In this document: in pieces, positions 31,961-45,114 of the stretch
How the letters are laid out: every line of letters begins with the position of its first letter
Numbering within the stretch: position 1 is the stretch's first letter
Assembly (NCBI GenBank): GCA_030533445.1
Contig: CM060080.1
Coordinates: forward strand, 40,221,880 to 40,285,879
Direction of reading: 5' to 3'
Length of the DNA stretch: 64,000 bases
Source of the DNA: Cyprinodon diabolis
Taxonomy: Eukaryota; Chordata; Actinopteri; Cyprinodontiformes; Cyprinodontidae
Made by a program: the position numbers and the translations under genes
The notes under the pieces: generated by a model
Seen by the model: only the letters and a program-made list of their open reading frames with translations
Database searches by the model: none
Told to the model about the DNA's origin: nothing

Positions 31961-33264
31961 TGACATATAACATGTCTATGATTGAAATATTTCTTTATTG
32001 ATTTTACAGAACACCTAATTTCCTTGGAAAACTGCATTTTATTGTTTTGATTTGCTGAAAGCAATAATCATCAAGCTGTACATTTAATACTTGAAATCAC
32101 AGCTTCAGGCACTTTAACATATTGATATTTAGCCATAAGTACCTGCTTAAAAAAACAATTGCCTCTTGAAATAAAATGCAAAGATTTTTTTTCCTGCAGT
32201 TATGTTGGTACAGAAACCGGTAATAATTTATTCTCTCAGATTTGTTCATAACTTTGTACTCTAGGAAATCTAGACATATGTTTGGGTTTATCAAGAGTGA
32301 CTGCCCACCATATGTAAGGTTGTTATCATACAGACAGATCAATGAAATGCAAAGAGCTGTTAATGCAAAACTCTAATCAATAAACACAAGATGTCAATAA
32401 AGTTTATCAGGTTATCTCTGACAGCAACCTTAAGCATAAACACATCACTTTTCCTGGAGCAAAGTTTTGGAATTGATTCAACAGCTTTTTTCTTTCCATA
32501 AATGTTGCCAGTTGATGTTTAAAGGTCATTTAGAGGGTAATTTCCACATCTGACACTTGTAAAATCTCATTTGCACATATTTATAAAATAATAATCCAAT
32601 TTATTTACTATCCGTTCGAAGTCCCCCAGAGGAGATGTCAAGGTTTGATAAGGTGAATTTCAATCTATGAGAGAAAAAGAAAAACTCATGAGAATTTTCT
32701 ACAATTTACATTTTGTGATCCCTTTGGACTGAATCTATTAGGAAACCGGAAGAAGGGAAGAGAAAGAGGGGAAGACATGCAGGTAATGGTTTGGGTAAAG
32801 AATGTAATACGTGGCAGATTTTTTCCAAGGCTTTTGTATATGGTGCTCCGGCTCCATCATGAAGCCCCACCGCACACAAATGCACATTTTAATCAAATGC
32901 CCATCTTGGGTTAAACTCTATATGTGGTCTGTTGATTCACCCTCTGAACCAAGAAATGTGTTTTAATCCCTTTTCTCATTATAAGAACGAAAACAGAAAA
33001 TGAAAGTGTTGTCATGGTCACGGAAAGAGATCTGTATTAAAATATAATGGAGCCTCATTCATTAAAAGTTAAAACAGAAACTTTTAAAAAGTTACTCATA
33101 TTGAATTAAACTATCTATTTCTACTGACAACTGCTCTGATTTATCCCATGTTATAAAGGATAATATTAAGCTATTAAACATTCCCTTTTATTTCCCCTTA
33201 ATAATTAAACTAGCATATGCAATCATGACTATTTGTACCTTAATGTAGAAAATGCAAAGTCAAA
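31961..33264. other. Non-coding AT-rich DNA
   Basis: No supported feature. Confidence 0.45.
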
Positions 33265-34323
33265 GCCCAGAGCTGCACTGTCAAGACCCAGGCGGCACTG
33301 TCAGGACCCAAACCTGCACTGTCAAGACCTAGACCTGCACTGTCAGAACCCAGAGCTGCATTGTCAAGACCCAGGCGGCACTGTCAGGACCCAAACCTGC
33401 ACTGTCAAGACCTAGACCTGAACTGTCAGAACCCAGAGCTGCACTGTCAAAACCAAGACCTGCACTGTCAAAAACCAGAACTGCACAGTCAAAACCCAGA
33501 GCTGCACTGTCAGAACCCAGAGCTGCACTGTAAGAACCCAGACCGGCACTGTCAGGACCCAAACCTGCACTGTCAAGACCTAGACCTGCACTGTCAGAAC
33601 CCAGAGCTGCATTGTCAAGACCCAGGCGGCACTGTCAGGACCCAAACCTGCACTGTCAAGACCTAGACCTGAACTGTCAGAACCCAGAGCTGCACTGTCA
33701 AAACCAAGACCTGCACTGTCAAAAACCAGAACTGCACAGTCAAAACCCAGAGCTGCACTGTCAGAACCCAGAGCTGCACTGTAAGAACCCAGACCGGCAC
33801 TGTCAGGACCCAAACCTGCACTGTCAAGACCTAGACCTGCACTGTCAGAACCCAGAGCTGCACTGTCAAAACCAAGACCTGCACTGTCAAAAACCAGACC
33901 TGCACAGTCAAAACCCAGAGCTGCACTGTCAAAACCAAGACCTGCACTGTCAAAAACCAGACCTGCACTGTCAAAAACCAGACCTGCACTGTCAGAACCC
34001 AGAGCTGCACTGTAAGAACCCAGACCGGCACTGTCAAAAACCAGACCTGCACTGTCAGAACCCAGAGCTGCACTGTAAGAACCCAGACCGGCACTGTCAA
34101 AAACCAGACCTGCACTGTCAGAACCCAGAGCTGCACTGTCAAAACCAAGACCTGCACTGTCAAAAACCAGACCGGCACTGTCAAAAACCAGACCTGCACT
34201 GTCAGAACCCAGAGCTGCACTGTCAAAACCAAGACCTGCACTGTCAAAAACCAGACCGGCACTGTCAAAAACCAGACCTGCACTGTCAGACCCCAGAGCT
34301 GCATTGTCAAGACCCAGAGCTGC
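33265..34323. repeat. 21-bp minisatellite with 251-bp higher-order repeat
   Basis: About 50 tandem copies of a 21-bp unit (consensus CTGCACTGTCAGAACCCAGAG, variants CAAAACCAAGAC, CAAAAACCAGAC, AAGAACCCAGAC). Because 21 is divisible by 3, long frames stay open on both strands (LHCQNPE heptads on plus, VLTVQVW heptads on minus); these are artefacts. The block 33361-33611 is repeated at 33612-33850 essentially unchanged with period 251 (12 units minus 1 bp), which also explains a frame slip. The right half is made of shorter alternating sub-blocks. Confidence 0.97.
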
Positions 34324-34703
34324 TTAATACTTCTTATACTGTACTTCAGGGATAGTATCTAGGTGTTACTTTATTGTATGTCTCTTACCATGTCCGTTGG
34401 TTGTACTGTTCTTTTTCCATCTCTTTGCAGGTGGTGAAGCAGACTGAAAATGGTTTATCATTATCTCCCTTTTAGCTCCTCTTTCTTTCATCTTTTCTCC
34501 TTTTTTTCAGTTTTTCCTTTCATGTTCTACATTGCAGTGTCCATATAATCTGTAAAACTCCCTGCATAAAACATAGAACACTATGGCGAAAGCTGTATTG
34601 CTCCTCCTGTGAAAGTAAAATCTGTTGGGCTCTTTTTGGCATCAAGACAATTATTCTTATTGCCACATTGCCAGACAGGACACTATTAAAGAAAAAAAAA
34701 AAA
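34324..34703. other. Non-coding DNA between array and stray unit
   Basis: Pyrimidine-rich non-coding DNA ending in an A-run (34690-34702) immediately before an isolated minisatellite unit. Confidence 0.5.
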
Positions 34704-34729
34704 GACCCAGAGCTGCACTGTCAAAACCC
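34704..34729 (+). repeat. Isolated minisatellite unit, direct orientation
   Basis: GACCCAGAGCTGCACTGTCA plus AAACCC matches array units, about 380 bp beyond the array end. Confidence 0.85.
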
Positions 34730-35192
34730 TGGCTGCAGGGCTGCACCGTGAGGTCTCATGTGCTGTTAGAACTGTAAGCAGATTCGAAGCCTTTCTAAAG
34801 TAAAAGCTAATGTCGATAAACTCCCCGTGAAGCTAGCTTCCTTTCACAAACAAGTGTTGTCATGCTGGAAACCTATTTACACTTGCTATTTTACTCCTCA
34901 CCAAACTCCTATCTGGAATAATAAATATGTGAAATCAGTCTCTGTATTTGGATCGCTGGATGGAGAAGGGCATTTCGTTTATAAGACATTTTCTAAACGA
35001 CAATGGATGTTGGCTGTCCTATGAGGATTTTTGCTTACTGTATTATTTAAACTACTTCCATGCTCAGTCTAAAACTTTTATAAACTCACATCCGGAAGCA
35101 AACATGTGCTGCGCGCTATTTCCGAAGGTCCTGACAGGGCAGGACAACCCATTTTGCAGGTCTTCAACAAAAGGTCCTAAAAGTGCACTTCT

Positions 35193-35212
35193 GGGTCCTG
35201 ACAGTGCAGGTC
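35193..35212 (-). repeat. Isolated minisatellite unit, inverted
   Basis: GGGTCCTGACAGTGCAGGTC is the exact reverse complement of the unit boundary GACCTGCACTGTCAGGACCC used in the array. A degenerate relative lies at 35134-35152. Confidence 0.8.
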
Positions 35213-38200
35213 GGCAGCAAGACTCTCTTGCAAAAAATAGATCACATCAATCAAGGAAAGAGATAAAGAAAAAAAAACCTTAAAGCTCACAAAATTTCAA
35301 AGTCACAACACTTTACATTTTGGCTCAAACAGAAAACAGATGATGTGGCCGATGATGGTGTTTTAATCAACTTATATATTCACTTTGAAGTAACTGGGCT
35401 ACAAATTTGGTGAATAGACCGCAAAATTGTCAAATTGAACCTAAAATACACAAACATGAAAACCCTTCTTCAGCAGACTCATTTCAACATTACACGTATG
35501 AAAGTTAGTGTTTAAAGGAGACAAAAAACATGCGTTCTTGAGTTGCCCCCCCAACTGCAAAAATATTTTCCAACTGTGCTTCCTGTTGAGAAGCGTAATG
35601 ACGTTTTCCACAAAGATGGCTGTAGCACCCCCGAGAAAAAGCCTATCGAATCCACAAACGCTGTCATTACGCATTCCGTGTGGTTTCCCCTTTATATCTG
35701 TGACCACTCATCCAGCCAGGCCGTTTAAAGGAAATCAAAGCAGCAGAAGTTGTTATTACACAGAAAGAGCTGCAGATGACACACAGGGAGGAATTACAAG
35801 GTAGCTGAGGGACATGTTTGGAACCCTAATGTCTTATAGGACAGTGTTTTACTTATGCTGGAACTAATATTTGTCTATGTCAAAACATAATATTATTGCT
35901 ATTCTTAAAGCTCGTCTTGTCGTTTGATGGATTTGGACATTTTCTATTCAATGTATTTAATTGGAGAGAAACAGCAGAGTTGCTATTAACATCCTAAACT
36001 CATGGCTTGCATTATCTCAAAGTACTGCTTGAATGCCGTATTGCTGTGGATATTGTATTTAATGGCCATGTATGCCAATTCTATTGGCTGATAGTATTTA
36101 TTGCTGATGGAACAAAATTAATGCTCTGTAGCTCCACACAGGAAGTTTTTTTTATTAGTCATCAATACCCTCCTTATTTATCTTCTTTTTTTCTACAACA
36201 TTGGTTGACATGATCTCATGACATTGTCGTTTCATACACTTAGTTATGGGATTCATTGGTTAACAATCTTTCTACACATAGCTGAGTTTTTACTATGAAT
36301 AACTCTTCAAGTCTCTCATCTTCTAGATTTGAATAACGGCTCATTCATTAATGCTCTTGTGCATAGCTACGTTTCTCTCCTAGACAGTGGCAATTTCTGA
36401 TATGGAGAACATGGGAGGAGATCCTCCTGCCGTGTGCATGTGGTGATGTACCACCTACTGGAAATGCACCGCCGCTGGGCGCTAGGGATGAAATAAGTGA
36501 AAAAAAAATAAATCAAGTATTGATTTTTTGGATATAACAGTTTTTTTCCATGTGCAAATGATATGAATCAATAGGATAGACACATTACAAACTAGAAACA
36601 TATTGTTCTATTTCTCGTTTTTATTTTTGAACTATTGAAATTGTTATATATTATTTGAGGTACAATACATGTTTAATAACTTCTGAAAAGTCCATAGAGA
36701 GATAGTTTACTTTATTCTTTAACTTTTTTTAGAATGTTATGGAGGAGGCCTTAATCATGTTTTTTAAAACTAGATGGTATTTTTCAGTAATCTTTGAGTA
36801 TAATTTACGTCTATTAAGGCAGAGCCAAGTGTCCTCTCTTTTTAGAAATCAAAAATGAGCTGACACTAATTCTGATATCATATTACAGTGCTGTTGTAAT
36901 GTATCAGATAATTCTAAAAAGATGCATTTTCCACTCCTTTAAAATGATAATTATGGTTGTGATATATGTAACTTAAAATATGCAAACCAAGAAATGCGTC
37001 TGAAATGTGTAAATTATTTCCAGGAGGGACTTTACTGTATTTTATATTATATACTTGAGTCTTCTTAGACTGCTTGATGGCATCATTCTGATAATGGCCA
37101 ACATGTATTAGGACTGCTATTTTTAACAAAGTAATTCAGGTGTGAGGATGGAGAGAAAGAAGGGAAGAAGAGTGATAAACAGAAAAAGGCAACCGTCAAA
37201 TACTAGGTGGAAGTGTTGAAACAGCTGTTTGATAGCAAGTGATTCCTCAATATTTGTTATATTGAAAACAGTATCAAGGTGTTTAATGTATTCAAACCTA
37301 TTAAATTATACATGTTTGACAATATTACTCAGTGGTGAAGAACACAGAAAGAAAGACACAAGTTCAGTGCTGAAACTGTTCTCTGATAAATTGCACTTTT
37401 TAATGTAGCTGCAATGCAAAATATTTTTATCGTCCAAATATTCTCCTAAATAAACAATACTCATATAGTGAATAGATGCTGTACTTTAAACTGTGTTAGA
37501 ATCACAATGAATATTTGGATTTTTTTAAATATATTTTACTTAGTTTGAGGAGGTTCAGGAGCTACAGAGGTAGTTCGCCAGGGGCACCTTCCTGCCCTGA
37601 AAAAGTGTTGCCCTCACAGTTAGAGCAACAAAAGAAAGGTGAGGGGAGGAAAAAAAAATAATATTTCATACTTTATCCTTACAGGATACCGTTTGAGATT
37701 GCAAAGCCACTAGAGTAGCTACTATTTCTGCAAGACATCCAAATAATTTCTGGATCAGTGCTTCTCTGTCTCTTTTTGTTTGTCCCTTCTCTGTCCTCTC
37801 AAACCCCATCAGTTTTGAAGGAAGAGTGTTCATGCTGAGTTTGGTCCTGCTGGACTTTTCTTCCTCTTAAAGGTCATTTTCCTCTTCATTGTTTCTACAT
37901 GCCTGTTTAGTAAGACAACATTACAGCAACTGTCGCTACTGCAGAAGGTGTCATTTCTGGAGGCCAATGGCTCCATGCAGTTTCCTGGATGCCATTAGAC
38001 TGTTCATGTTTCTGATTAGCTAAACAGCTAAACAGGACTCTCTTAGTATGGCCTAGTCAAAGTTCAGACCAAAATCGATTTAAGAATCTGTAAGCTCGTT
38101 ATCCAGTCTTCCTGAGCTAAAATAGAGATAGAAAATGAAAATAAGTTTAACTATCCAAGAGACATATCCAAAAAGACATAAAGCCGACCTTTCAGCAAAA

Positions 38201-38512
38201 TATAAGCTTTATAAGTATTGACAGGGGCACACATTTCAAATGCATGTAAAAAATATTAAAAACATTCTATCCATTTCCTTTAACTTTACAATTTCACCCT
38301 TCTTTGTCAGGCTGTCAGTCTCTTATATAAAATACAGATAAAATACATAGAATTTTCAGGTTGTTTAATGTGGTAAAACTTGAAAAATGTCAGGAATTTT
38401 AACACTTTTAAAAGGCACTGTAACTTTTCACCTTGAAAATAGCATTAAATAAATCGAGTACAACACTTGTTTACTGTTTTTTTTTTTCTTATCGCTTGCT
38501 ATTCCTCTACAG
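35213..38512. other. Non-coding DNA
   Basis: AT-rich with scattered short frames, none with motifs. A TTTAAAGGAGACAAAAAACATGC sequence near 35511 resembles ends of fish MITEs, but no partner end is clear. Confidence 0.4.
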
Positions 38513-38663
38513 CAGCTCCATTTCAGCAAAAAACAAGCTTTTCTTTTGCCAGAATAGCAGAACAAACTATGTCAGTCCTGACGTGTCAGCTTGGACGAGT
38601 ACGAGTGTTAACTTCAGTTTCGATGTCACAGACGTACGGGCCATCTGGAGTCCTTTCTTCCCC
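38513..38663 (+). other. CpG-containing open block with good acceptor
   Basis: A long pyrimidine tract and CTCTACAG precede it, and two plus frames are open throughout; a weak donor (CCC|GTGAGC) closes it. CpG dinucleotides are unusually frequent for this neighbourhood. No protein recognised on either strand. Could be an exon, part of an unrecognised mobile element, or chance. Confidence 0.25.
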
Positions 38664-41600
38664 GTGAGCTTAGTGGACATGTGGGCCAGAATGGAGCCAA
38701 GCTACGTTTAAAACACGTCCCACTGGGATTTTGACTGGTTGTCATGAACACGGAGCATCTTCTACCTCAGGGGTAATGTTACTCATGTAGCACTCAGACA
38801 GAGTGAGCTAAGTGTAATATACAATATAAATGGCTAAATGTGAAGTGAAATGTACTGTAAAATTGAAAACGAAGGCTGAGAATTATCAAGGTGAAAATGT
38901 TTTCCTGAGGCAGTGGCAGCCTTTGTGCCAGCAGCTAAAGTCCTTAGCACAATATCTCAGAACATCGTCAGAACACTAGTTAGACATCCTTTTTTTCTTT
39001 CCACTGCTGCCTCTGAAGACCTTCTGAATATATTATCTCAGATATACTCTGAGAAGAATCTAAATGAAATTACTAAAATAGGGATATAGTTGAGAAATAA
39101 TCAGTAACCAAGAAAGTACAAAAAAACAGCAATTAAATGAAGAAACTCCTCCAATCGGTCAATGTGTTGATATCACCTGTCTTAACGGAGGTGCCTGAAA
39201 ACATTGTAATAAATCAAAGATTTCTAGATGCCAAAATTTCAACAAGGATTAGAAGATGTGTAAAACATTAAGCTGAAGAAAAAAAAAAAAACTAACAGTC
39301 CAAGTATGCAAGAACACAATACTGATATTAAATAAATACAATAGACCACTGTAAGATCCATATAAAATAGAAAAATATCTTTTTATAAGATAAATACATC
39401 TCCTTGGGCAGGGCAGGAATCCAAAGCCTCCTTGATTCTCTCGATCTATATTTCCATTTCATTTGAAGTGTAGGATTTGTTAGTACAGGGGCCCATCCAG
39501 GGAACTCTACAAAACTGTGATCAAGCAGGATTAGAAATGTTTAACTCACTGGCCAAGCAATTTTTTTACTGCTCTTTAAGGCATAATGTTAAATGCAAAA
39601 AAGTTACAGTGACCATAAATGAAGGCATTCAGAAAACAGCAAACTATTTCAATTAGTTATACTGTCGATAGATAAAAGTAGTGCACAACATTATCTTTAT
39701 CTTTGTGCGTTTGTGTTGATAAAACCATCAGTGCACTCACAGTTGCTGTGGCAGGGCTTGTTTTAACTGAGCCTGAGACATGAACATCCAGTGAATCTGG
39801 CATTTGCTGCCTTTCTGTTCATAGATGCTCTTCAGTTTCATCAACAAATTATTCGTGTCTGTTCTCTTTTGCACATTTGCTGCATACTGAGCAGCTCATT
39901 AGCTTAGCATCATCATAAATAAGCCAGTCTCTTGCGAAACAGTGTTCCTGAAAGCACAATATTTCAGCTAACTTTCTCTTGGCCCTGGGGGGTGTAGATC
40001 CTCTCTCCCCTCCCTCCTCATCGGCATGTTGTCTTTTAGAAGGCTTGGTTGATCCAACTACATACCGCCTAGTTGTGAAGTTGTTGTGAATTGGTCCTGT
40101 GAAGTCATTTGAGTGTTGGGGGTGTGCTATCTGTATGCATCTGTTTCTATTGGCGTGTGAGGAACAAAGGGTCAGAGGTGAGACTTACCAAAATAAAAGA
40201 AGAAAGGACATGACTGAAGCACAACTGTGGTTCAAACATTTACTCGCCTTGTGGCAAATGATGCTCAGGCATCAACTCACCGAATGCAAAATGTAGTCCA
40301 ACTTGGCTAGTCGCGAATGTTAATTTCAGACTCTGGGTAACACGTCACTTATAGTTTTATGGTGCCACATCCCCTGGGTATGAATGCCAATCTTCCAAAT
40401 GCATCCAAAGCTGTAAATGTGTTTCAACATTTTGGCATGTTACACCAGCAAAACCCCCCAAAAATTTGATTTTTAACCAAACCTGTGCATTTATGTAAAG
40501 TGGAACGAAAAGACACTTCTTTTTTGTCTGGAAACGTGTGCATCTATATTAGGCAACTCCTAATCAATACTTTTAACTACCAACTTTACAGCAATTACAG
40601 AAGCAAGTCTTTTTAGGCTGTCTTTGCATATTTAGAGAAAAAAAAAAGTGTAAAAGTCTATAAATGAAAAGCCTATTAGTCTATAGTCTAAAAAGTCTAT
40701 GTTTAAGTATTGCGTAGCCTCTAGCAGGTTTTCTTTTCCATCCATCTCCTCCTTCAAATTTCCAGTGTCTTTGATGATGAAGTATCACGAAAGCATTATG
40801 TTGTCAACATTCACTGTGGTAATGGTGTGTTCATGTGAATTGTTAGTTTTATGACAGACTTTTTTTGCAAATGCATCCAGAAAATTATTTTTTTGGTTGT
40901 TATCTAAACAAATCACACTGTTCCACATTTTTTCAGTGTCTGCTAAGGGCAAAGGGCACTTCTCATTGCTTCCTTTTACTAATGGCTGTATTCTTGGTAG
41001 CCTTCCATAAACAACACACAGAGCGGATGACCAATAGATGTCCAGTCAGCAGATTCTCCACTTCTCATTCTCACCCCAGCTCCTCCAGTTACCATGGACC
41101 CCTCAGCTGCTGCACTGATTAATGTTGTTCTTACGGACTCTGTCAGTTTAAGTGGACAGCCATGTCTTAGAAGGTTGTGCCACTCTGCCCATTTCAGAAG
41201 GCATTGATTAGAGCTCTGTAAAAGGTAGAAAGCTTGGGAGGTTTTTTGTTATTACCTAGCCCTGCTGTAATCCTCTTCACAACTTTATCCCTAAACTGTC
41301 TGATGTGTTGTAGCATATTGCAATGTGACTGTAGTGATCTTTAAAACCAGGTACAAATGTTTGCAATGCATTGTAGAGTCAAAATTATACATGCAAGTAA
41401 GAAATCATTTTGACCATGAATTAAGCTGATGAGGCAATGCTTTTCTTAATGTTCAGTATGATCAGCTTAAATACTGTCCAACTAACACCTAAACTGAGAC
41501 AAATCAAGTCTTAAAAATATATAGTTTCGATAGTTTTAATTCAAAACCGGAAACCTAGATATTATAAGGATTTATTCTCGATAATCATGACTTACAGCTT

Positions 41601-42930
41601 AGAGAGCCTTACTTTCAGTTCTTAAGAAAATGAATACTTCAATAAAACAAATAAAAACAGATGAATATGAATAAGAAAATGTTGGCAGACTCAAGACCAT
41701 GTACTCTACTGTGATTGCACTCAATGGTAGCAGCACACAACAGATACAGAGTATCGAAGGTATTTATACCCTTTTCTATTGTTCTTAATTTTGTCATGCA
41801 TTTTGTTAGGATTAGTAACACATGGCATAACTATGTGAGAGAAAAATGACACATGTATGGCTCTATGTGTAAACCTCTGTTAACTGTTACAGTGTTCTCA
41901 AGGCTGATAATAAATTCATATTTGATAAATTTTGATATATAAGATCAATTGTCTATTAGCATTTTTCACAGTATTCACTAAAATAATTCCGATTAATCTT
42001 CACTGTTATTTAAGCAAAATATAAGAAGATTCAGTCAGGCCACATAGCATGCCCTTCCAAACCAATGGTCTATGATTAAAAACATCATGTTTACATGATA
42101 GGACAGGGATTAATCATCCCTGATGTATAAACACAGCAATCAGAAATGAGAAGCATAAACTGTAGGTTTAAATTAACACTAAGCGTGCTCTAAAGGTCTT
42201 TAAAACCTATTTATAAAGCATTAAAATCTTGGAAAACATATCCTTAAGAGTTTCTGTTGATTCGAGGTCATGTTAACAAATCATACTGCCTTGAGAGCAG
42301 CGGCTTGTTAAATAAATGCAACCTTTGCTTGAGAGTCAAACAAACTTAAGAGTTTTCCAGAAAAAGCTTTCCTTTGGGTGATTATGTGGGAGCACATAAC
42401 AGAGTACCTAAGGCTTGTAGCAGTTTCATAATATTTTCTAATCAGGAATGAGGTGAAACTAAGATATACATGACTTGTCCTTTCTGAGTCAACATCCTAC
42501 TGTTTTAAAATCCTGCCCTTAAACAAGCAAAGAAGGCTTTGCCTTTTGCATCTGTGACTGACAGGCCTATAAGGTCGACTACCTGAGAGCTGCTTACTCA
42601 TCTCAAGAACACCTGTAGCAGCACGCCCACGCGTGGCACATGCAAACGTAAGGACAGATAGGTATACCTCTGCTCTAAAGGGCAGGCTACCAGCACAACA
42701 ATGTAGAACATGCATTAAATAGCAGTGAACTACCAAAGGTCAGACATAAATTAGGATCTCCAAAGAGAGCAGGAGCCAAAATAAATATGAACAAAAGCAC
42801 CAGTGTTTATGCTCTTTATAATACAGTTTGCTTCTTTGGGAAAAGTAACGAGTAAAGAGCATAAGCAAATGATAAAATTCAAACTCTACCATTGCTTTTT
42901 AAGAATTATGTGGTTAAATTATGTGTGTGT
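38664..42930. other. Non-coding DNA
   Basis: No repeat boundaries, RNA genes or coding blocks recognised over about 4.2 kb. Confidence 0.45.
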
Positions 42931-43400
42931 CAATTAAAATTTTATTGATAGAGCACTTTAAAAACTGCCTGGAACTGAACCAAAGTGGTGTACAGGTTTC
43001 ATTAAACCATAAATGAATTAACCGCATTTCAATAAAACACAAAAATAATGACGAATAGGACAGGTAGTTTACAGAGTCAGACCCAAGGAATATAAGTGAG
43101 CTTCCAGAAGGCATTTGAAATGATTCAAACTTTGGGCAGCTCTTATATTGAGGGATAAGCTCTTCCACATATTAGGTGCAGCAAAGGCAAATGTGCGCCT
43201 CCTCTGCTTTCAATTCTGGTTCTAGGAACTCCTAAGAGTAGCTTATTGTTTGATCGTGGTGTTTTGGAAATGGAGCAGTCCTGCAGAAGATCCTGGAGGT
43301 TAGCAGAGAATAAGTCATTTAAAACCTTAAATACCAATAAAAGAATGTGAAAATTAATCTTGTAAGATAAAGGCAGCCATTTAGAGATTTGAAAGAAAAT
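42931..43400 (-). mobile_element. LINE ORF2 C-terminus and 3' end
   Basis: The minus strand encodes INFHILLLVFKVLNDLFSANL, then LQDLLQDCS, LLLGVPRTRIESRGGAHL and, after frame breaks, LSIRAAQSLNHFKCLLEAHL. These are the conserved tail motifs of fish L2-like non-LTR elements (ILxLxYKALN...YLSDLL...VPRTR...G.RAF...LWN.LP). The copy ends in AATAAAATTTTAATTGAC. It is 5'-truncated and frameshifted. Confidence 0.75.
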
Positions 43401-43658
43401 GTTGGTCCATATTTTTAAATAATGAATTGCAGTATTTTAAGCATGTGGTAATACACTAAAGCTTATGCACTAAAGACCGAAGCCTTTAGCACATAAGCTA
43501 GATTTCCCATTCCTAAGGTAAAACTGAACGAACCTCTGTGAACTAACACAAGCAAAAAGAACTATTGATAGTTTTCTTTTTTGTTGCCTCCTAAAATGTT
43601 AAGTCTCTTTTTTTAAGTGTCAGGCACATTTATTCAAAATTGTAAGTTATTAAAGATG
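43401..43658. other. Non-coding spacer
   Basis: Nothing recognised. Confidence 0.4.
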
Positions 43659-43875
43659 GTGGTCAGAGGGTCCGTGGTGCGGGCGTATGGCAGCCTGGCT
43701 TCTGTCACTGAGCCCAGGGGCATCTGTGGCTACAATGTACTGTAGCTTGTCACCATGAGTGAATGCGTGAACAGGTGAATGTGTGAATGACTGAATGTAA
43801 TGTAAAGCACTGTGATCAAGTCTCCTGACTTAAAAAAAAGATGCGCTATATAAGTACAGGCCATTAGCCATTTAT
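43659..43875 (+). repeat. Widespread teleost dispersed repeat
   Basis: Contains GCGTATGGCAGCCTGGCTTC, GTGGCTACAATGTA, GTGAATGACTGAATGTAATG, AAAGCACTGTGA and GCGCTATATAAGTACAGGCC, a signature I recall from a very common teleost interspersed repeat (SINE-like). Non-coding; classification is uncertain. Confidence 0.7.
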
Positions 43876-45074
43876 CTACCATTCACATTTAAGATGCCAC
43901 GTGTGAGACGTGTGAGACATGGTTGTGCCCAATGCTGGGCACAACCATGAAGTTACTTTTTAAGATCTAAAATGTCAATGAATTTGGATGACGGCTTTGT
44001 TATCCAAAATGTAAATAGAAGTTCAATTACCTAATCTAAAATGTTTAAAATCAATGAATGAAGAAAGATGGTCATTTGATAAATGGAAGAAAGGAATAAG
44101 GTATTTGAAATCATTGTACGCTAATTACACAGCAGTGTAATATGCCTATGTACATATAAATATTATGTTTTGCTTTTAACAAATGAAAAATAATTCTAAA
44201 AAATTAACAGTTAATAATACAATTACTATATAACACAGCTATATTTTAACCACACCCAAAGTGATGAATTATGAAAGAGGACTAATTCTTTAAGGAGAAT
44301 ATAAGATGTGGGTTAGATTTTTTTTAAACTAGTAATGTTATTCTTTTGATAATTTTTTTTTTGTATTTTATCCAATGTGATAAACTACCAGGGAGCACTA
44401 TAGGACCATAAAAAAAAAAAAAAAAAAAAAATGATTCATACATTTTTGTTCTTATTATTAATTTATTTGTTGTGTTTATAAATGTCCCTAAACCCACACC
44501 TGACACTCATGGCTTCCGTACATTTGAATTCTGGCCTCCAGATTAAAAAAACTAAAATCTGTCCAGTTCCTTTTTTACTCCACATAGCCTAAATCTCATC
44601 TATTATATGATACAAGGAGCATGTATTGAGTAGGCAGGACAGTGGCCCAAACTACTTTTGATAATCATATATATAAAAATAAATTTGAAATAAAAATAAT
44701 CTAAATGTAACAATTTGAGAAAAAAAACTGAGCTATAATTCATGGCAATAGTCGTGAATTATAATGAGAGAGCAGATAAAAGTATTCTATCTAAAATATA
44801 CTGACTAACTACTGTATGTCATGTGATGTAAACAAAGCTTTTCTCACAAAGGCTTCAAACTGGTGCTGCCCATGACCAATACTTTGATCGCATTAAAATA
44901 AAGCTTTACTGAAATTTCATTAAAATGAAGAGTTTTTTGGTACAATTGGGTAGAAAACCAAAGCATAAACCCACAGTTGTTTGTTTTTCTTCTACCTATG
45001 ACATTGTTTGATCTGCTGTCCTTGATGGAATAAACTTAATAAATGCAAATCAATTTGCCAGCAAAGGTTAAGGG
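43876..45074. other. Non-coding AT-rich DNA, poly(A) run
   Basis: Includes an A-run at 44409-44431. No other feature. Confidence 0.5.
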
Positions 45075-45114
45075 ACGTCCAAACTTCATAATCAACACTG
45101 ATTGACAATCAATT

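Noticed and set aside
33831..34310. 159-codon minus-strand frame of VLTVQVW heptads
   Set aside because: Same minisatellite; not a membrane protein.
33612..34355. 247-codon plus-strand frame
   Set aside because: It is the 21-bp minisatellite read in a frame without stops; the opposite strand is equally open.
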